Numbered from the stretch's first letter, positions 9,208 to 19,938 are shown. The stretch is 64,000 bases of DNA from Pseudomonas bananamidigenes (GCF_001679645.1 NZ_LRUN01000042.1:1-64000); one strand, 5' to 3'. The notes: generated by a model from the sequence alone, not told the origin. Program-made: numbers and translations.

Positions 9208-10124
9208 TCTTTACCCTCCATTTCCTTGGCCTGACTGCGGTTGAACAGGATGATCGGCACGATCAGGATCGCCAGCATCACCACCGCCAGGGCGGATGCC
9301 ACCGGCCAGTCACGGTTGTTGAAGAACTCTTGCCAGAGCACTTTACCGATCATCAGGGTTTCCGGGCCGCCCAGCAGTTCCGGAATCACGAACTCGCCCA
9401 CCACCGGGATGAACACCAGCATGCAGCCGGCGATGATGCCGTTCTTGGACAGCGGCACGGTGATTTTCCAGAAGCTGTTGAAGGTGCTCGAACCCAGATC
9501 GGACGCTGCCTCCAGCAAGCTTGGATCATGCTTCACCAGGTTGGCGTACAACGGCAGGATCATGAACGGCAGGTACGAATAGACGACACCGATGTACACC
9601 GCCAGGTTGGTGTTGAGGATCTGCAGCGGCTCGTCGATCAGGCCCATGCTCATCAGGAACCCGTTGAGCAGGCCGTTGTTGCTGAGGATGCCCATCCACG
9701 CGTAGACCCGGATCAGGATCGCGGTCCAGGTCGGCATCATGATCAGCAGCACCAGCACGGTCTGCGTTTCCTTGCGGGCCGTGGCGATGCCGTAGGCCAT
9801 CGGATAGCCGATCAACAGACACAGCAGCGTACTGAAGAACGCCATCTTCAGCGAACCCAGGTACGCCGAGAGGTACAACTCGTCGTCGCCGAGCATCGCG
9901 TAGTTGCCCAGATTCAGCAGCAACTGCAGTTTCTGCTCGGCGTAGGTGTAGATCTCGGTGTACGGCGGGATGGCCACGTCCGCTTCGGCAAAGCTGATCT
10001 TCAGGACGATGAAGAACGGCAGCATGAAGAACAGAAACAGCCAGATGAACGGAACCCCGATGACCAGTTGACGGCCACCGGGAATTATTCGATTGAGCCG
10101 GCGTTTGAATTTGCGCATGTTCAT
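9204..10124 (-). CDS. spuG: Polyamine ABC transporter permease SpuG
   Basis: A 306-residue PotH-type permease. VIGVPFIWLFLFFMLPFFIVLKISF at the start is the first membrane segment, and LLEAASDLGSSTFNSFWKIT is the EAA loop. It pairs with SpuH in polyamine import. The start MNMRKFKR overlaps the spuF stop by 4 bases (TCAT on the plus strand, 10121-10124). This overlap independently shows where spuF should end in its correct frame. A second ATG two codons later is an alternative start. Confidence 0.95.
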   Translation of the reverse strand: MNMRKFKRRLNRIIPGGRQLVIGVPFIWLFLFFMLPFFIVLKISFAEADVAIPPYTEIYTYAEQKLQLLLNLGNYAMLGDDELYLSAYLGSLKMAFFSTLLCLLIGYPMAYGIATARKETQTVLVLLIMMPTWTAILIRVYAWMGILSNNGLLNGFLMSMGLIDEPLQILNTNLAVYIGVVYSYLPFMILPLYANLVKHDPSLLEAASDLGSSTFNSFWKITVPLSKNGIIAGCMLVFIPVVGEFVIPELLGGPETLMIGKVLWQEFFNNRDWPVASALAVVMLAILIVPIILFNRSQAKEMEGKE

Positions 10125-11262
10125 GAGCGAAGTACCACGCCGCTGTCATCTTCCCAGTACACGTACACCTGATCGCCCCAGGTCGGACGTGCGCCACGGC
10201 GTTCGGCGTTGGCCACGAACGACTGCACCAGCTTGCCGCTCGGCAATTCGACGTAGAACACCGAGTGCCGCCGAGGTAGGCGATGTCGTGCACCTTGCCG
10301 CTGGACCAGTTGTATTCACAGGTCGGCATTTCGGCGGTGACCAGCAGTTTCTCCGGACGGATCGCATAGGTCACGGACTTGTCCTGCACCGAAGTGCTGA
10401 TGCCGTGACCGACGTAGATCTGCCGGTCGAGGTCCTTGCAGGTGATGGTCGCGTGGCCTTCGGCGTCGTCGATCACTTCGCCTTCGAAGATGTTCACGTT
10501 GCCGATGAATTCACAGACCAGACGGCTGGTCGGGGTTTCGTAGATGTCGATAGGACTGCCGATCTGGGCGATCCAGCCCAGGTGCATGATCGCGATGCGC
10601 TCGGCCATGGTCATGGCTTCTTCCTGATCGTGGGTCACCATCACGCACGTCACACCCACGCGCTCGATGATTTCCACCAGTTCCAGCTGCATCTGCGAAC
10701 GCAGTTTCTTGTCCAGCGCGCCCATCGGCTCGTCGAGCAGCAACAGCTTCGGCCGCTTGGCCAGCGAACGTGCCAGCGCCACGCGCTGACGCTGACCGCC
10801 GGACAGTTGATGCGGCTTGCGCTTGGCGTACTGGCTCATCTGCACCAGCTTGAGCATCTCGGCCACGCGGGCATCGATCTCGGGGGCCGGGATCTTGTCC
10901 TGCTTGAGACCGAACGCGATGTTCTGCGCCACGGTCATGTGCGGGAACAGCGCGTAGGACTGGAACATCATGTTGATCGGTCGCTCGTACGGCGGCATGT
11001 CGGTGATGTCGACGCCGTCGAGGAAAATGCGCCCCTCCGTGGGCCGTTCGAACCCTGCCAGCATCCGCAGCAGAGTGGATTTGCCCGATCCCGAACCGCC
11101 GAGCAGGGCGAAGATCTCGCCCTTCTTGATTTCCAGGGACACATCGTCCACGGCAACCGTCTCGTCGAACTTCTTCGTGACCCGGTCGATTTTAACCAGC
11201 ACCTGCTTGGGTGTCTGGTCGCCCTCGAGGGCTTTCTTATAGGCGCCGGAGGCAACTGCCAT
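10121..11262 (-). pseudogene. spuF: Polyamine ABC transporter ATPase SpuF, one-base frameshift
   Basis: A PotA-type ATPase that should energise polyamine import. The frame starting at 11262 has Walker A GGSGSGKS (Lys61), signature LSGGQRQR (153-160) and Walker B LLLLDEP (Asp177). It stays in frame to about residue 332 (VHDIAYLGG), then continues as out-of-frame sequence through spuG. Restoring one G near 10265-10269 gives H-S-V-F-Y-V-E-L and a normal C-terminus ending ...VVLRS at 10121. It then stops in the usual 4-base overlap with spuG and gives about 380 residues, the family length. So one base is missing relative to an intact gene. A sequencing error is at least as likely as a true mutation. 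The nucleotide-binding domain is intact; the C-terminal TOBE part is affected. Confidence 0.88.
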
Positions 11263-11330
11263 TTACGAAACTCCCAGAAAAAAAACAGTGCAGTTCGCCC
11301 ACGCAAGACGAACCCAGGATGGTTTGCGCG

Positions 11331-12605
<1,275 letters not shown>

Positions 12606-12615
12606 TCAAACCGGC

Positions 12616-13725
12616 TTATTTGCCGGATTTGATCTTGGTCCAGCTGCGAGTCATTTCACGCTGGGTCGCCGCCGGCAGATCGGCGATGGCATACAGCTTG
12701 GCCTGCACGTCGGCTGGCGGGTAGATGCCCGGATCGCTGGTGATTTCTTTCTCTACCAGTGGTGTTGCAGCGGCGTTACCGTTCGGGAAGCGTACGGCGT
12801 TGGTGATGCCGGCCATGACTTCAGGCTTCTGCAGGAAGGTCATGAACTTGTAGGCGCCTTCAACGTTTTCGGCATCCTTCGGAATGGCGACCATGTCGAA
12901 GAAGCTGCCGGCGCCTTCCTTCGGAATGGCGTAGCTGACTTTCACCTTGTCACCGGCCTCGGCGGCACGGGACTTGGCCTGCTGCACGTCACCCGAGTAG
13001 CCGACCGCTACGCAGATGTTGCCGTTGGCCAGGTCCGAGATGTACTTGGAGGAATGGAAGTAGGTGATCGAAGGACGAATCTTGAGGAACAGGTCTTCGG
13101 CTTTCTTGATGTCATCTTTCTTCTGGCTGTCGGTTGGCAGGCCCAGGTAGTGCAACGCGACCGGGAGCATTTCGGTCGGTGAATCGAGGAAGCTCACGCC
13201 GCAGCCCTTGAGCTTGGCGATGTTTTCCGGCTTCAGCAGTACGTCCCAGGAATCGATCTTGTCGACGCCCAGCGCAGCCTTGACCTTCTCCGGGTTGTAG
13301 CCGATGCCGATCGAACCCCACATGTACGGGAACGCGTGTTTGTTGTCCGGGTCGCTGACCGACACGGCCTTGAGCAGGTCCTGGTTCAGGTTCTTCCAGT
13401 TGGGCAGCTTGGAGCGATCCAGTTCCTGGTACACGCCGGCCTTGATCTGCTTGGCCAGGAAGTTGTTCGAAGGCACGACGACGTCGTAGCCGGACTTGCC
13501 CGCCAGCAGTTTGGCTTCCAGCGTTTCGTTGGAATCGAATACGTCGTAGACCACCTTGATCCCCGACTCTTTCTCGAAGTTCGCGATGGTGTCCGGAGCG
13601 ATATAGTCGGACCAGTTGTAGACGTGCAGCACTTTGTCGTCCGCGTGCACCGCGCCCGCCATCATGCCCGCGACGGACAGGGCCAGAAGTGTCTTGCCAG
13701 CAAGCTTTTTACCTAATGCCTTCAT
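12616..13725 (-). CDS. spuD: Polyamine-binding periplasmic protein SpuD
   Basis: A 369-residue periplasmic binding protein with a clear signal peptide ([20 protein letters not shown], cleavage near AVHA) and the mature start [16 protein letters not shown]. It ends WTKIKSGK, almost like SpuE (WTKVKSGK), which shows duplication. In P. aeruginosa SpuD prefers putrescine; here that is inferred from synteny. It delivers its ligand to SpuFGH. About 170 bases separate it from spuC, with a perfect AGCCTTTGCAAAGGCT palindrome (13840-13855) that may be a regulatory or termination hairpin. Confidence 0.94.
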   Translation of the reverse strand: MKALGKKLAGKTLLALSVAGMMAGAVHADDKVLHVYNWSDYIAPDTIANFEKESGIKVVYDVFDSNETLEAKLLAGKSGYDVVVPSNNFLAKQIKAGVYQELDRSKLPNWKNLNQDLLKAVSVSDPDNKHAFPYMWGSIGIGYNPEKVKAALGVDKIDSWDVLLKPENIAKLKGCGVSFLDSPTEMLPVALHYLGLPTDSQKKDDIKKAEDLFLKIRPSITYFHSSKYISDLANGNICVAVGYSGDVQQAKSRAAEAGDKVKVSYAIPKEGAGSFFDMVAIPKDAENVEGAYKFMTFLQKPEVMAGITNAVRFPNGNAAATPLVEKEITSDPGIYPPADVQAKLYAIADLPAATQREMTRSWTKIKSGK

Positions 13726-13896
13726 GCGTCATGCTCCAAATTTTTCTTTTTTGAACCACTTTGTTCAGCGGCCGAACCCCGACAACTGGAACCGCGGCTA
13801 GTCTGGCAAGATACGAGGCGGTCTTTCAAGAAAAGACCAGCCTTTGCAAAGGCTCCGAGCAACAGCACGACAGTTCCATCGCTCAGAGCCTAGCAC

Positions 13897-15261
13897 TTAG
13901 CCCTGCAATGCACTGAGGGTCAGGTCCAGGCACTTGCGGGCCTTGGTCACCAGCTCATCGATCTCCGCCTTGCTGATCACCAGCGGCGGCGCAATGATCA
14001 TGGTGTCGCCCACGGCTCGCATGATCAGGCCGTTGTCGAAACAGAACTGGCGGCAGATCATGCCTACACCCTTGCCTTCGTAGCGCTTGCGAGTGGCCTT
14101 GTCCTGCACCAGCTCGATGGCCCCCAGCAGACCGACCCCGCGCACTTCCCCCACCAACGGGTGATCGTTCAGTTCGCGCAGACGTTTCTGCAAATACGGT
14201 GCCGTTTCCTCATGGGCGCGCTCGATGATTTTCTCTTCGCGCAGAATCCGGATGTTTTCCAGCCCCACCGCCGCCGCCACCGGGTGCCCGGAATAGGTGA
14301 AGCCGTGGTTGAAATCGCCGCCCTCGTTGAGCACCTTCACCACCTCGTCACGCACGATCAGGCCACCCATCGGGATGTAACCGGACGTCAGGCCTTTGGC
14401 GATGGTCATCATGTGCGGCTTGAGGTCGTAGAAATCGCTGCCGAACCATTCGCCGGTACGGCCGAAACCGCAGATCACCTCGTCCGCCACGAACAGGATG
14501 TCGTATTTGGCGAGGATTTCCTTGATGCGCGGCCAGTAGGTGTCTGGCGGAATGATCACACCGCCGGCGCCCTGGATCGGCTCGGCAATGAAGGCACCGA
14601 CGTTGTCGACGCCGACTTCCAGAATCTTCTCTTCCAGCTGATTGGCCGCCCAGATGCCGAACTCTTCCGGGGTCATGTCACCGCCTTCGGCGAACCAGTA
14701 CGGCTGGGCGATGTGGACGATGCCCGGGATCGGCAGATCGCCCTGTTCGTGCATATACGTCATGCCGCCCAGGCTGGCGCCGGCCACGGTGGAGCCGTGG
14801 TAGCCGTTCTTGCGGCTGATGATGACTTTCTTGTTCGGCTGGCCCTTGATCGCCCAGTAGTGGCGAACCATGCGCAGCATGGTGTCGTTGCCTTCAGAGC
14901 CCGAACCGGTGAAGAACACATGATTCATGCCTTCCGGCGCGACGTCGGCGATGGCCTTGGCCAGTTCCAGCGCCGGCGGGTGCGCGGTCTGGAAGAACAG
15001 GTTGTAGTAAGGCAGTTCACGCATTTGTTTCGCGGCGGCTTCGGCCAGTTCATCGCGACCGTAGCCGATGGCCACGCACCACAGGCCGGCCATGCCATCG
15101 AGGATCTTGTTGCCCTCGCTGTCCCAGAGGTACACGCCCTTGGCGTTGGTGATGATCCGTGGGCCCTTCTCTTTCAGCTGTTTGAAGTCGCTGAACGGGG
15201 CCAGGTGGTGATCGCTGCTGAGGGTTTGCCACTCACGGGTTTGCGGGTTGTTGCTGGTCAT
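13897..15261 (-). CDS. spuC: Polyamine:pyruvate aminotransferase SpuC
   Basis: A 454-residue class III, PLP-dependent aminotransferase that moves an amino group from putrescine or other polyamines to pyruvate. The PLP-binding Lys289 lies in IAKGLTSGYIPMGG. GSGSEGNDTMLRMVRHYW and FVADEVICGFGRTGEWFG are further fold-type I motifs. The start MTSNNPQTREW has an AGGAG site 8 bases upstream; the upstream frame extension is not family-like. It sits between spuB and spuD in the usual order, and feeds polyamine carbon and nitrogen towards GABA and succinate. Confidence 0.95.
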   Translation of the reverse strand: MTSNNPQTREWQTLSSDHHLAPFSDFKQLKEKGPRIITNAKGVYLWDSEGNKILDGMAGLWCVAIGYGRDELAEAAAKQMRELPYYNLFFQTAHPPALELAKAIADVAPEGMNHVFFTGSGSEGNDTMLRMVRHYWAIKGQPNKKVIISRKNGYHGSTVAGASLGGMTYMHEQGDLPIPGIVHIAQPYWFAEGGDMTPEEFGIWAANQLEEKILEVGVDNVGAFIAEPIQGAGGVIIPPDTYWPRIKEILAKYDILFVADEVICGFGRTGEWFGSDFYDLKPHMMTIAKGLTSGYIPMGGLIVRDEVVKVLNEGGDFNHGFTYSGHPVAAAVGLENIRILREEKIIERAHEETAPYLQKRLRELNDHPLVGEVRGVGLLGAIELVQDKATRKRYEGKGVGMICRQFCFDNGLIMRAVGDTMIIAPPLVISKAEIDELVTKARKCLDLTLSALQG

Positions 15262-15317
15262 GCCAATTCTCCTTGTTATCGGTGAAGGCGCGGCGTGCGT
15301 GCGCCGCGCCGGGCGTA

Positions 15318-16676
15318 TCAGACGGCGAACAGCAGGTATTCGCGCTCCCACGAACTGATGACGCGCTTGAAGTTTTCATGCTCGGCCCGCTTGACCGCGA
15401 CGTAGCCGGTGATGAAGTTCTTGCCCAGGTATTTCTCGATGGTGGCGCTCTTCTCCATGCGCTCCAGGGCGTCCTCGATGGTCAGCGGCAGGCGCAGGTT
15501 GCGGCGCTCGTAACCACGGCCCACCACCGGCGCGCTCGGGTTGATCCCTTCGATCATGCCGATGTAACCGCAGAGCAGGCTCGCGGCAATCGCCAGATAC
15601 GGGTTGGCATCGGCACCCGGCAGGCGGTTTTCCACCCGACGGTTCTGCGGCCCGGCATCCGGAACGCGCAGGCCCACGGTGCGGTTTTCTTCGCCCCACT
15701 CCACGTTCACCGGTGCCGAGGTATCCGGCAGGAAGCGGCGGAACGAGTTGACGTTCGGGGCGAACAGCGGCAACAGCTCGGGAATCAGTTTCTGCAGGCC
15801 ACCGATGTGGTGCAGGAACAGCTGGCTCATGGTGCCGTCGTCATTGGAGAAGATGTTTTTGCCGGTCTCGATGTCGATGATGCTCTGGTGCAGGTGCATC
15901 GCACTGCCCGGCTCGCCGGTCATCGGTTTGGCCATGAAGGTCGCGGCCACATCGTGCTTGAGCGCGGCTTCGCGCATGGTGCGTTTGAACACCAGGATCT
16001 GGTCGGCCAGGGACAGGGCATCACCGTGACGGAAGTTGATTTCCATCTGCGCGGTGCCGTCCTCGTGAATCAGCGTGTCGAGATCCAGTTCCTGCAGTTC
16101 GCACCAGTCGTAGACGTCTTCGAACAGCGGATCGAACTCGTTCGCCGCTTCGATGGAGAACGACTGACGACCGATTTCCGGACGCCCGGAACGGCCGACC
16201 GGCGGCTGCAACGGATAGTCGGGGTCGTCGCTGCGCTTGGTCAGGTAGAACTCCATTTCCGGCGCCACGATCGGCTGCCAGCCTTTGTCGGCATAAAGCT
16301 TCAGGACTTTCTTGAGCACGTTGCGCGGCGACAGCTCGATCGGGTTGCCTTGCTTGTCGTACGTGTCGTGGATCACCTGGGCGGTCGGCTCGATGGCCCA
16401 CGGCACCAGATACACGGCGCTTTGATCGGGACGGCAGACCATGTCGATATCGGCCGGGTCGAGCAGTTCGTAATAGATGTCGTCTTCGACGTAGTCGCCA
16501 GTCACCGTCTGCAGCAGAACGCTCTCCGGCAGGCGCATGCCCTTTTCGGCGATGAACTTGTTGGTCGGCGAGATCTTGCCCCGGGTGATTCCGGTCAGGT
16601 CGCTGATCATGCATTCGACTTCTGTGATCTTGTGGTCTTTCAACCAATCGGTGAGCTGGTCGAGGTTGTTGCTCAT
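15318..16676 (-). CDS. spuB: Glutamate-polyamine ligase (glutamine synthetase family) SpuB
   Basis: A 452-residue member of the glutamine synthetase family, most likely a gamma-glutamylpolyamine synthetase. It starts MSNNLDQLTDWLKDHKITEV. Family motifs include EMEFYLTKRSDDPDYPL in the N-terminal catalytic part, MAKPMTGEPGSAMHLHQSI, and NRVENRLPGADANPYLAIAA. Such enzymes ligate glutamate to one polyamine amino group in the gamma-glutamylation route. It lies 57 bases before spuC and just after the decayed spuA. The related but diverged spuI is transcribed away from it. Confidence 0.92.
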   Translation of the reverse strand: MSNNLDQLTDWLKDHKITEVECMISDLTGITRGKISPTNKFIAEKGMRLPESVLLQTVTGDYVEDDIYYELLDPADIDMVCRPDQSAVYLVPWAIEPTAQVIHDTYDKQGNPIELSPRNVLKKVLKLYADKGWQPIVAPEMEFYLTKRSDDPDYPLQPPVGRSGRPEIGRQSFSIEAANEFDPLFEDVYDWCELQELDLDTLIHEDGTAQMEINFRHGDALSLADQILVFKRTMREAALKHDVAATFMAKPMTGEPGSAMHLHQSIIDIETGKNIFSNDDGTMSQLFLHHIGGLQKLIPELLPLFAPNVNSFRRFLPDTSAPVNVEWGEENRTVGLRVPDAGPQNRRVENRLPGADANPYLAIAASLLCGYIGMIEGINPSAPVVGRGYERRNLRLPLTIEDALERMEKSATIEKYLGKNFITGYVAVKRAEHENFKRVISSWEREYLLFAV

Positions 16677-16824
16677 AAATGCCTCTGGGCTGAGTCTCCT
16701 GACACGTGTCAGGCAGGTTTGACGCACGGGGCGTCGCGTTAAAGGGGGCTTGTTTGCGCGCAGTGCCGGCTTACGCCCGGCACCGCGCATGGACAATGAA
16801 GGAGGAGCTTACCTGCCCTTTACG

Positions 16825-17130
16825 CTGGCGTTGCATTTCCTGTGCACATCCAGAGTGTGCAGAATCACGGGCACGGCGACGGGCGCGGTGCCGGCCGGGA
16901 ACCGGAAAGAGATCTATATTGAAAGGAGAAACACTGAAAGGGATGCCCATCCCCGCGTCCAGAATATCGGACGCCGGCGCCTGATCCGCCAAGGACAAAG
17001 AGATCACTGGCAGAATGCGGGCCTGGTTGCCGGCTGCGCTGCGAACGGACGTGTCGCCACTGATGTGATAAGCATGCAGACCGTACCGAACGGAGCAGTC
17101 GGTGACGCCGATTAACGGCAGGCGAGACAT
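16825..17130 (-). pseudogene. spuA: Remnant of spuA (gamma-glutamyl-polyamine/GABA hydrolase)
   Basis: The minus-strand frame from 17130 begins MSRLPLIGVTDCS, GLHAYHISGD, DILDAGMGIPFSVSPFNID. This resembles the N-terminus of SpuA/PuuD class-I amidotransferase-like hydrolases (typically about 250 residues). After about residue 80 similarity collapses. A short GCAQEM near 16830-16845 may be a relic of the nucleophile block (usually GICRGFQEM). The second half with the catalytic His and Glu is missing, and spuB begins about 150 bases later. The glycine-loop GILFTGSP reads GIPFSVSP here, so key residues have drifted. It is in the position of spuA in P. aeruginosa and is very probably non-functional. 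The name comes from position and N-terminal resemblance. Confidence 0.72.
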
Positions 17131-17408
17131 GAAGCACCCCGGTATTATTGCTGTTATGGGTTTGACCCGAGCTTAGCCTTGTTCATTTTTTTACACAACA
17201 CCCCCGTAAAAAATACAACACGGCCTGCTCAAGCCTGCGGGTGGCACGTCTTTCGCGGATAAAAAAATGCCCCAAAGTGCCCCATAAATGCCCTTGCCGC
17301 GCTTTTTCAGGGCAGAAAAGGCCTCGCTTGACTTCGGCATGCCGTTCGGGTTGACTGAAACCAGAAAAGATCAATGATTGATATATTTAACAAAAAAGGT
17401 GTTGCATC
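17131..17408. promoter_or_regulatory. Divergent promoter region between spuA remnant/spuB and spuI
   Basis: A 278-base AT-rich gap separates the two transcription units. Next to spuI the sequence GATTGATATATTTAACAAAA (17371-17396) ends in an AAAAGGTGTTG segment that serves as the ribosome-binding region. The gap also holds inverted G/C segments near 17270-17310. I could not identify a specific operator. Confidence 0.4.
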
Positions 17409-18785
17409 ATGTCGGTACCCCCGCGTGCCGTTCAGCTTAACGAAGCGAACGCGTTCCTTAAGGAACATCCTGAGGTTCTGTACGTTGACCTTCTGATTGC
17501 GGATATGAATGGTGTGGTGCGCGGCAAGCGCATCGAACGCACCAGCCTCCACAAGGTTTACGAGAAAGGCATCAACCTGCCGGCCTCCCTGTTTGCCCTG
17601 GACATCAACGGTTCGACGGTGGAAAGCACCGGCCTGGGCCTGGACATCGGCGACGCCGATCGAATCTGCTATCCGATCCCCGGCACCCTGAGCAACGAAC
17701 CCTGGCAGAAGCGTCCGACCGCGCAGCTGCTGATGACCATGCACGAACTCGAAGGCGACCCTTTCTTCGCCGATCCGCGTGAAGTGCTCCGTCAAGTTGT
17801 TGCAAAGTTTGACGAGCTTGGCTTGACCATCTGCGCAGCCTTCGAGCTCGAGTTCTACCTGATCGATCAGGAAAACGTGAACGGTCGCCCTCAGCCGCCA
17901 CGCTCGCCGATCTCCGGCAAACGCCCGCATTCGACCCAGGTGTACCTGATCGACGACCTCGACGAATACGTCGACTGCCTCCAGGACATTCTGGAAGGCG
18001 CGAAAGAGCAAGGCATCCCCGCCGACGCCATCGTCAAGGAAAGCGCCCCGGCGCAGTTCGAAGTGAACCTGCACCACGTCGCCGACCCGATCAAGGCCTG
18101 CGACTACGCGGTATTGCTCAAGCGTCTGATCAAGAACATCGCCTACGACCATGAAATGGACACCACCTTCATGGCCAAGCCGTACCCCGGCCAGGCAGGC
18201 AATGGTCTGCATGTGCATATTTCGGTTCTCGACAAGGCCGGCAAAAACATTTTTGCCAGCGAGGATCCCGAGCAGAACGCCGCGCTGCGTCACGCGATCG
18301 GCGGTGTGCTCGAGACCCTGCCCGCGCAGATGGCTTTCCTCTGCCCGAACGTCAACTCTTACCGCCGTTTCGGCGCGCAGTTCTACGTGCCGAATTCGCC
18401 GAGCTGGGGCCTGGACAACCGCACCGTGGCCCTGCGCGTACCGACCGGCTCCGCCGACGCGGTCCGCCTGGAACACCGCGTTGCCGGCGCCGACGCCAAC
18501 CCGTATCTGCTGATGGCTTCGGTGCTGGCGGGCGTGCATCACGGCCTGACCAACAAGATCGAGCCACCGGCCCCGACCGAAGGCAACAGCTACGAGCAAA
18601 ACGAGCAGAGCCTGCCGAACAACCTGCGCGATGCCCTGCGCGAGCTGGACGACAGCGAAGTCATGGCGAAGTACATCGATCCGAAATACATCGACATCTT
18701 CGTCGCCTGCAAGGAAAGCGAGCTGGAGGAGTTCGAACACTCCATCTCCGACCTTGAGTACAACTGGTACCTGCACACCGTTTAA
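17409..18785 (+). CDS. spuI: Gamma-glutamylpolyamine synthetase (glutamine synthetase family) SpuI
   Basis: A 458-residue glutamine-synthetase-family ligase, similar to SpuB but clearly diverged. It has the motifs ELEFYLIDQENVNGRPQPP, APAQFEVNLHH, MAKPYPGQAGNGLHVH and RLEHRVAGADANPYLLMA. In P. aeruginosa the PA0296 homologue next to spuA has this place and takes part in gamma-glutamylation of polyamines. It is transcribed away from the spuB-spuH genes and ends in a clear terminator. The start at 17409 has AAAAGGTG upstream. Substrate among polyamines is not predictable from this sequence alone. Confidence 0.88.
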   Translation: MSVPPRAVQLNEANAFLKEHPEVLYVDLLIADMNGVVRGKRIERTSLHKVYEKGINLPASLFALDINGSTVESTGLGLDIGDADRICYPIPGTLSNEPWQKRPTAQLLMTMHELEGDPFFADPREVLRQVVAKFDELGLTICAAFELEFYLIDQENVNGRPQPPRSPISGKRPHSTQVYLIDDLDEYVDCLQDILEGAKEQGIPADAIVKESAPAQFEVNLHHVADPIKACDYAVLLKRLIKNIAYDHEMDTTFMAKPYPGQAGNGLHVHISVLDKAGKNIFASEDPEQNAALRHAIGGVLETLPAQMAFLCPNVNSYRRFGAQFYVPNSPSWGLDNRTVALRVPTGSADAVRLEHRVAGADANPYLLMASVLAGVHHGLTNKIEPPAPTEGNSYEQNEQSLPNNLRDALRELDDSEVMAKYIDPKYIDIFVACKESELEEFEHSISDLEYNWYLHTV

Positions 18786-18802
18786 GCGGATTGCAGCAAA
18801 TG

Positions 18803-18839
18803 AAAACGCCGTTGGCTGCTCAGCCCGCGGCGTTTTTTT
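18803..18839 (+). terminator. Rho-independent terminator after spuI
   Basis: AAACGCCG (18804-18811) pairs with CGGCGTTT (18828-18835) and is followed by a T-run to 18839. It lies about 20 bases after the spuI stop codon. Confidence 0.85.
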
Positions 18840-18903
18840 ATTGGCCTCTGTGGCAGAGATTCAAGCTCTGCGTACAATGCCCGCTGCCCTGCAGGAGACA
18901 TTC

Positions 18904-19536
18904 ATGACGCGTCCCGCCCCCGTCCGTAAACCCCGTGCCCGCAGTCAGGCGCGGATCGACTCGATACTCGACGCCGCGCGTACGCTGCTGGCCGCCGAGG
19001 GCGTGGCGAGCCTGTCGATCTACAGCGTCGCCGAGCGCGCGCAGATCCCGCCCTCCTCGGTCTACCATTTCTTCGCCAGCGTCCCGGCGTTGCTCGAAGG
19101 TCTGACGGCGGATGTTCACGCGGCTTTTCGCGCCTGCCTGCAGGCACCGATCGATCACGACGCCCTGCGCGACTGGCGCGACCTGTCACGACTGGTCGAA
19201 CAACGGATGCTGGAGATCTACGACGAAGACGCCGCCGCCCGCCAGTTGATCCTGGCGCAGCACGGCCTGACCGAAGTCACCCAGGCCGACCGCCAGCATG
19301 ACCTCGAACTCGGCGACTTGATGCACAAGTTGTTCGACCATCACTTCGAACTGCCGAAGCTGCCGGATGACGTGCATGTGTTCGCGCTGGCGATGGAACT
19401 GGGCGACCGCGTCTACGCCCGCTCGGTGCAGCAGCATGGGCAGATCACCCCGCGCATGGCCGAGGAAGGAATGCGGGTGTTCGATGCCTACATCGGGCTG
19501 TATCTGCCGCCCTATCTGCCCAAGCGAATTCTCTAG
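18904..19536 (+). CDS. TetR/AcrR-family transcriptional regulator
   Basis: A 210-residue regulator. The N-terminal helix-turn-helix region reads RIDSILDAARTLLAAEGVAS, then LSIYSVAERAQIPPSSVYHF, which is standard TetR architecture. The C-terminal ligand domain is unassigned. The ATG at 18904 has CAGGAGA 7 bases upstream; the longer upstream frame reads back through the spuI terminator and is rejected. It follows spuI on the same strand but behind a terminator, so it has its own promoter. It could control the spu genes or something unrelated; the sequence does not decide. Confidence 0.88.
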   Translation: MTRPAPVRKPRARSQARIDSILDAARTLLAAEGVASLSIYSVAERAQIPPSSVYHFFASVPALLEGLTADVHAAFRACLQAPIDHDALRDWRDLSRLVEQRMLEIYDEDAAARQLILAQHGLTEVTQADRQHDLELGDLMHKLFDHHFELPKLPDDVHVFALAMELGDRVYARSVQQHGQITPRMAEEGMRVFDAYIGLYLPPYLPKRIL

Positions 19537-19540
19537 CGCA

Positions 19541-19649
19541 TTCGCCGGCCTCATCGCGAGCAAGCTCGCTCCCACAGGTTCAGTGCCTCTCACAGATTCT
19601 GCGAGCACCACAAATCACTGTGGGAGCGAGCTTGCTCGCGAAGGCCGCA
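19541..19649. repeat. REPIN (inverted REP pair, family A)
   Basis: TCGCGAGCAAGCTCGCTCCC (from 19554) and, inverted, TGTGGGAGCGAGCTTGCTCG near 19619-19638, in a frame of CGGCC/AAGGCCG ends. It lies between the convergent TetR and ssuF genes. Confidence 0.85.
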
Positions 19650-19671
19650 CCGCCGATTTCCGGTCAGGCAC

Positions 19672-19714
19672 AAAAAACCCCGAAGGGCTCACACCCTCCG
19701 GGGTTGTTTTTTAC
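19672..19714. terminator. Bidirectional terminator between TetR gene and ssuF
   Basis: AACCCCGAAGGG and ACCCTCCGGGGTT form a stem of about 12 pairs (one mismatch) with a short loop. There is an A-run on the left and a T-run on the right. It would end both the plus-strand TetR transcript and the minus-strand ssu transcript. Confidence 0.85.
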
Positions 19715-19722
19715 TCACAGGC

Positions 19723-19938
19723 TTACAACTTGGCGATGGACACCTCGGTGGATTTCACGAAGGCGATCACTTCGCTGCCGACCTCCAGTTCCAGCTCCTT
19801 GACCGAACGGGTGGTGATGACCGACGTGACGATGCCGGAGGCGGTCTGCACGTCGATTTCCGACAGCACGTCGCCGAGAACGATCTCCTTGATCGAGCCC
19901 TTGAACTGGTTGCGTACGTTGATGGCTTTGATAGTCAT
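19723..19938 (-). CDS. ssuF: Molybdopterin-binding (Mop/TOBE) protein SsuF
   Basis: A 71-residue single Mop/TOBE domain (MTIKAINVRNQFKGSIKEIV, then LSEIDVQTASGIVTSVITT, then GSEVIAFVKSTEVSI). Such proteins bind oxyanions like molybdate. This gene closes the ssuEADCBF operon of Pseudomonas, 27 bases after ssuB. In P. putida ssuF is needed for growth on some sulfonates and sulfate esters, although its chemical role is unclear. Confidence 0.92.
   Translation of the reverse strand: MTIKAINVRNQFKGSIKEIVLGDVLSEIDVQTASGIVTSVITTRSVKELELEVGSEVIAFVKSTEVSIAKL

Noticed and set aside
9526..10120. C-terminal continuation of the SpuF frame
   Set aside because: The residues after about 10267 are out-of-frame readings of spuF and spuG; the frame restored by one base fits the family.
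17307..18776. Long minus-strand ORF opposite spuI
   Set aside because: Shadow ORF; the sense strand has all glutamine-synthetase motifs.
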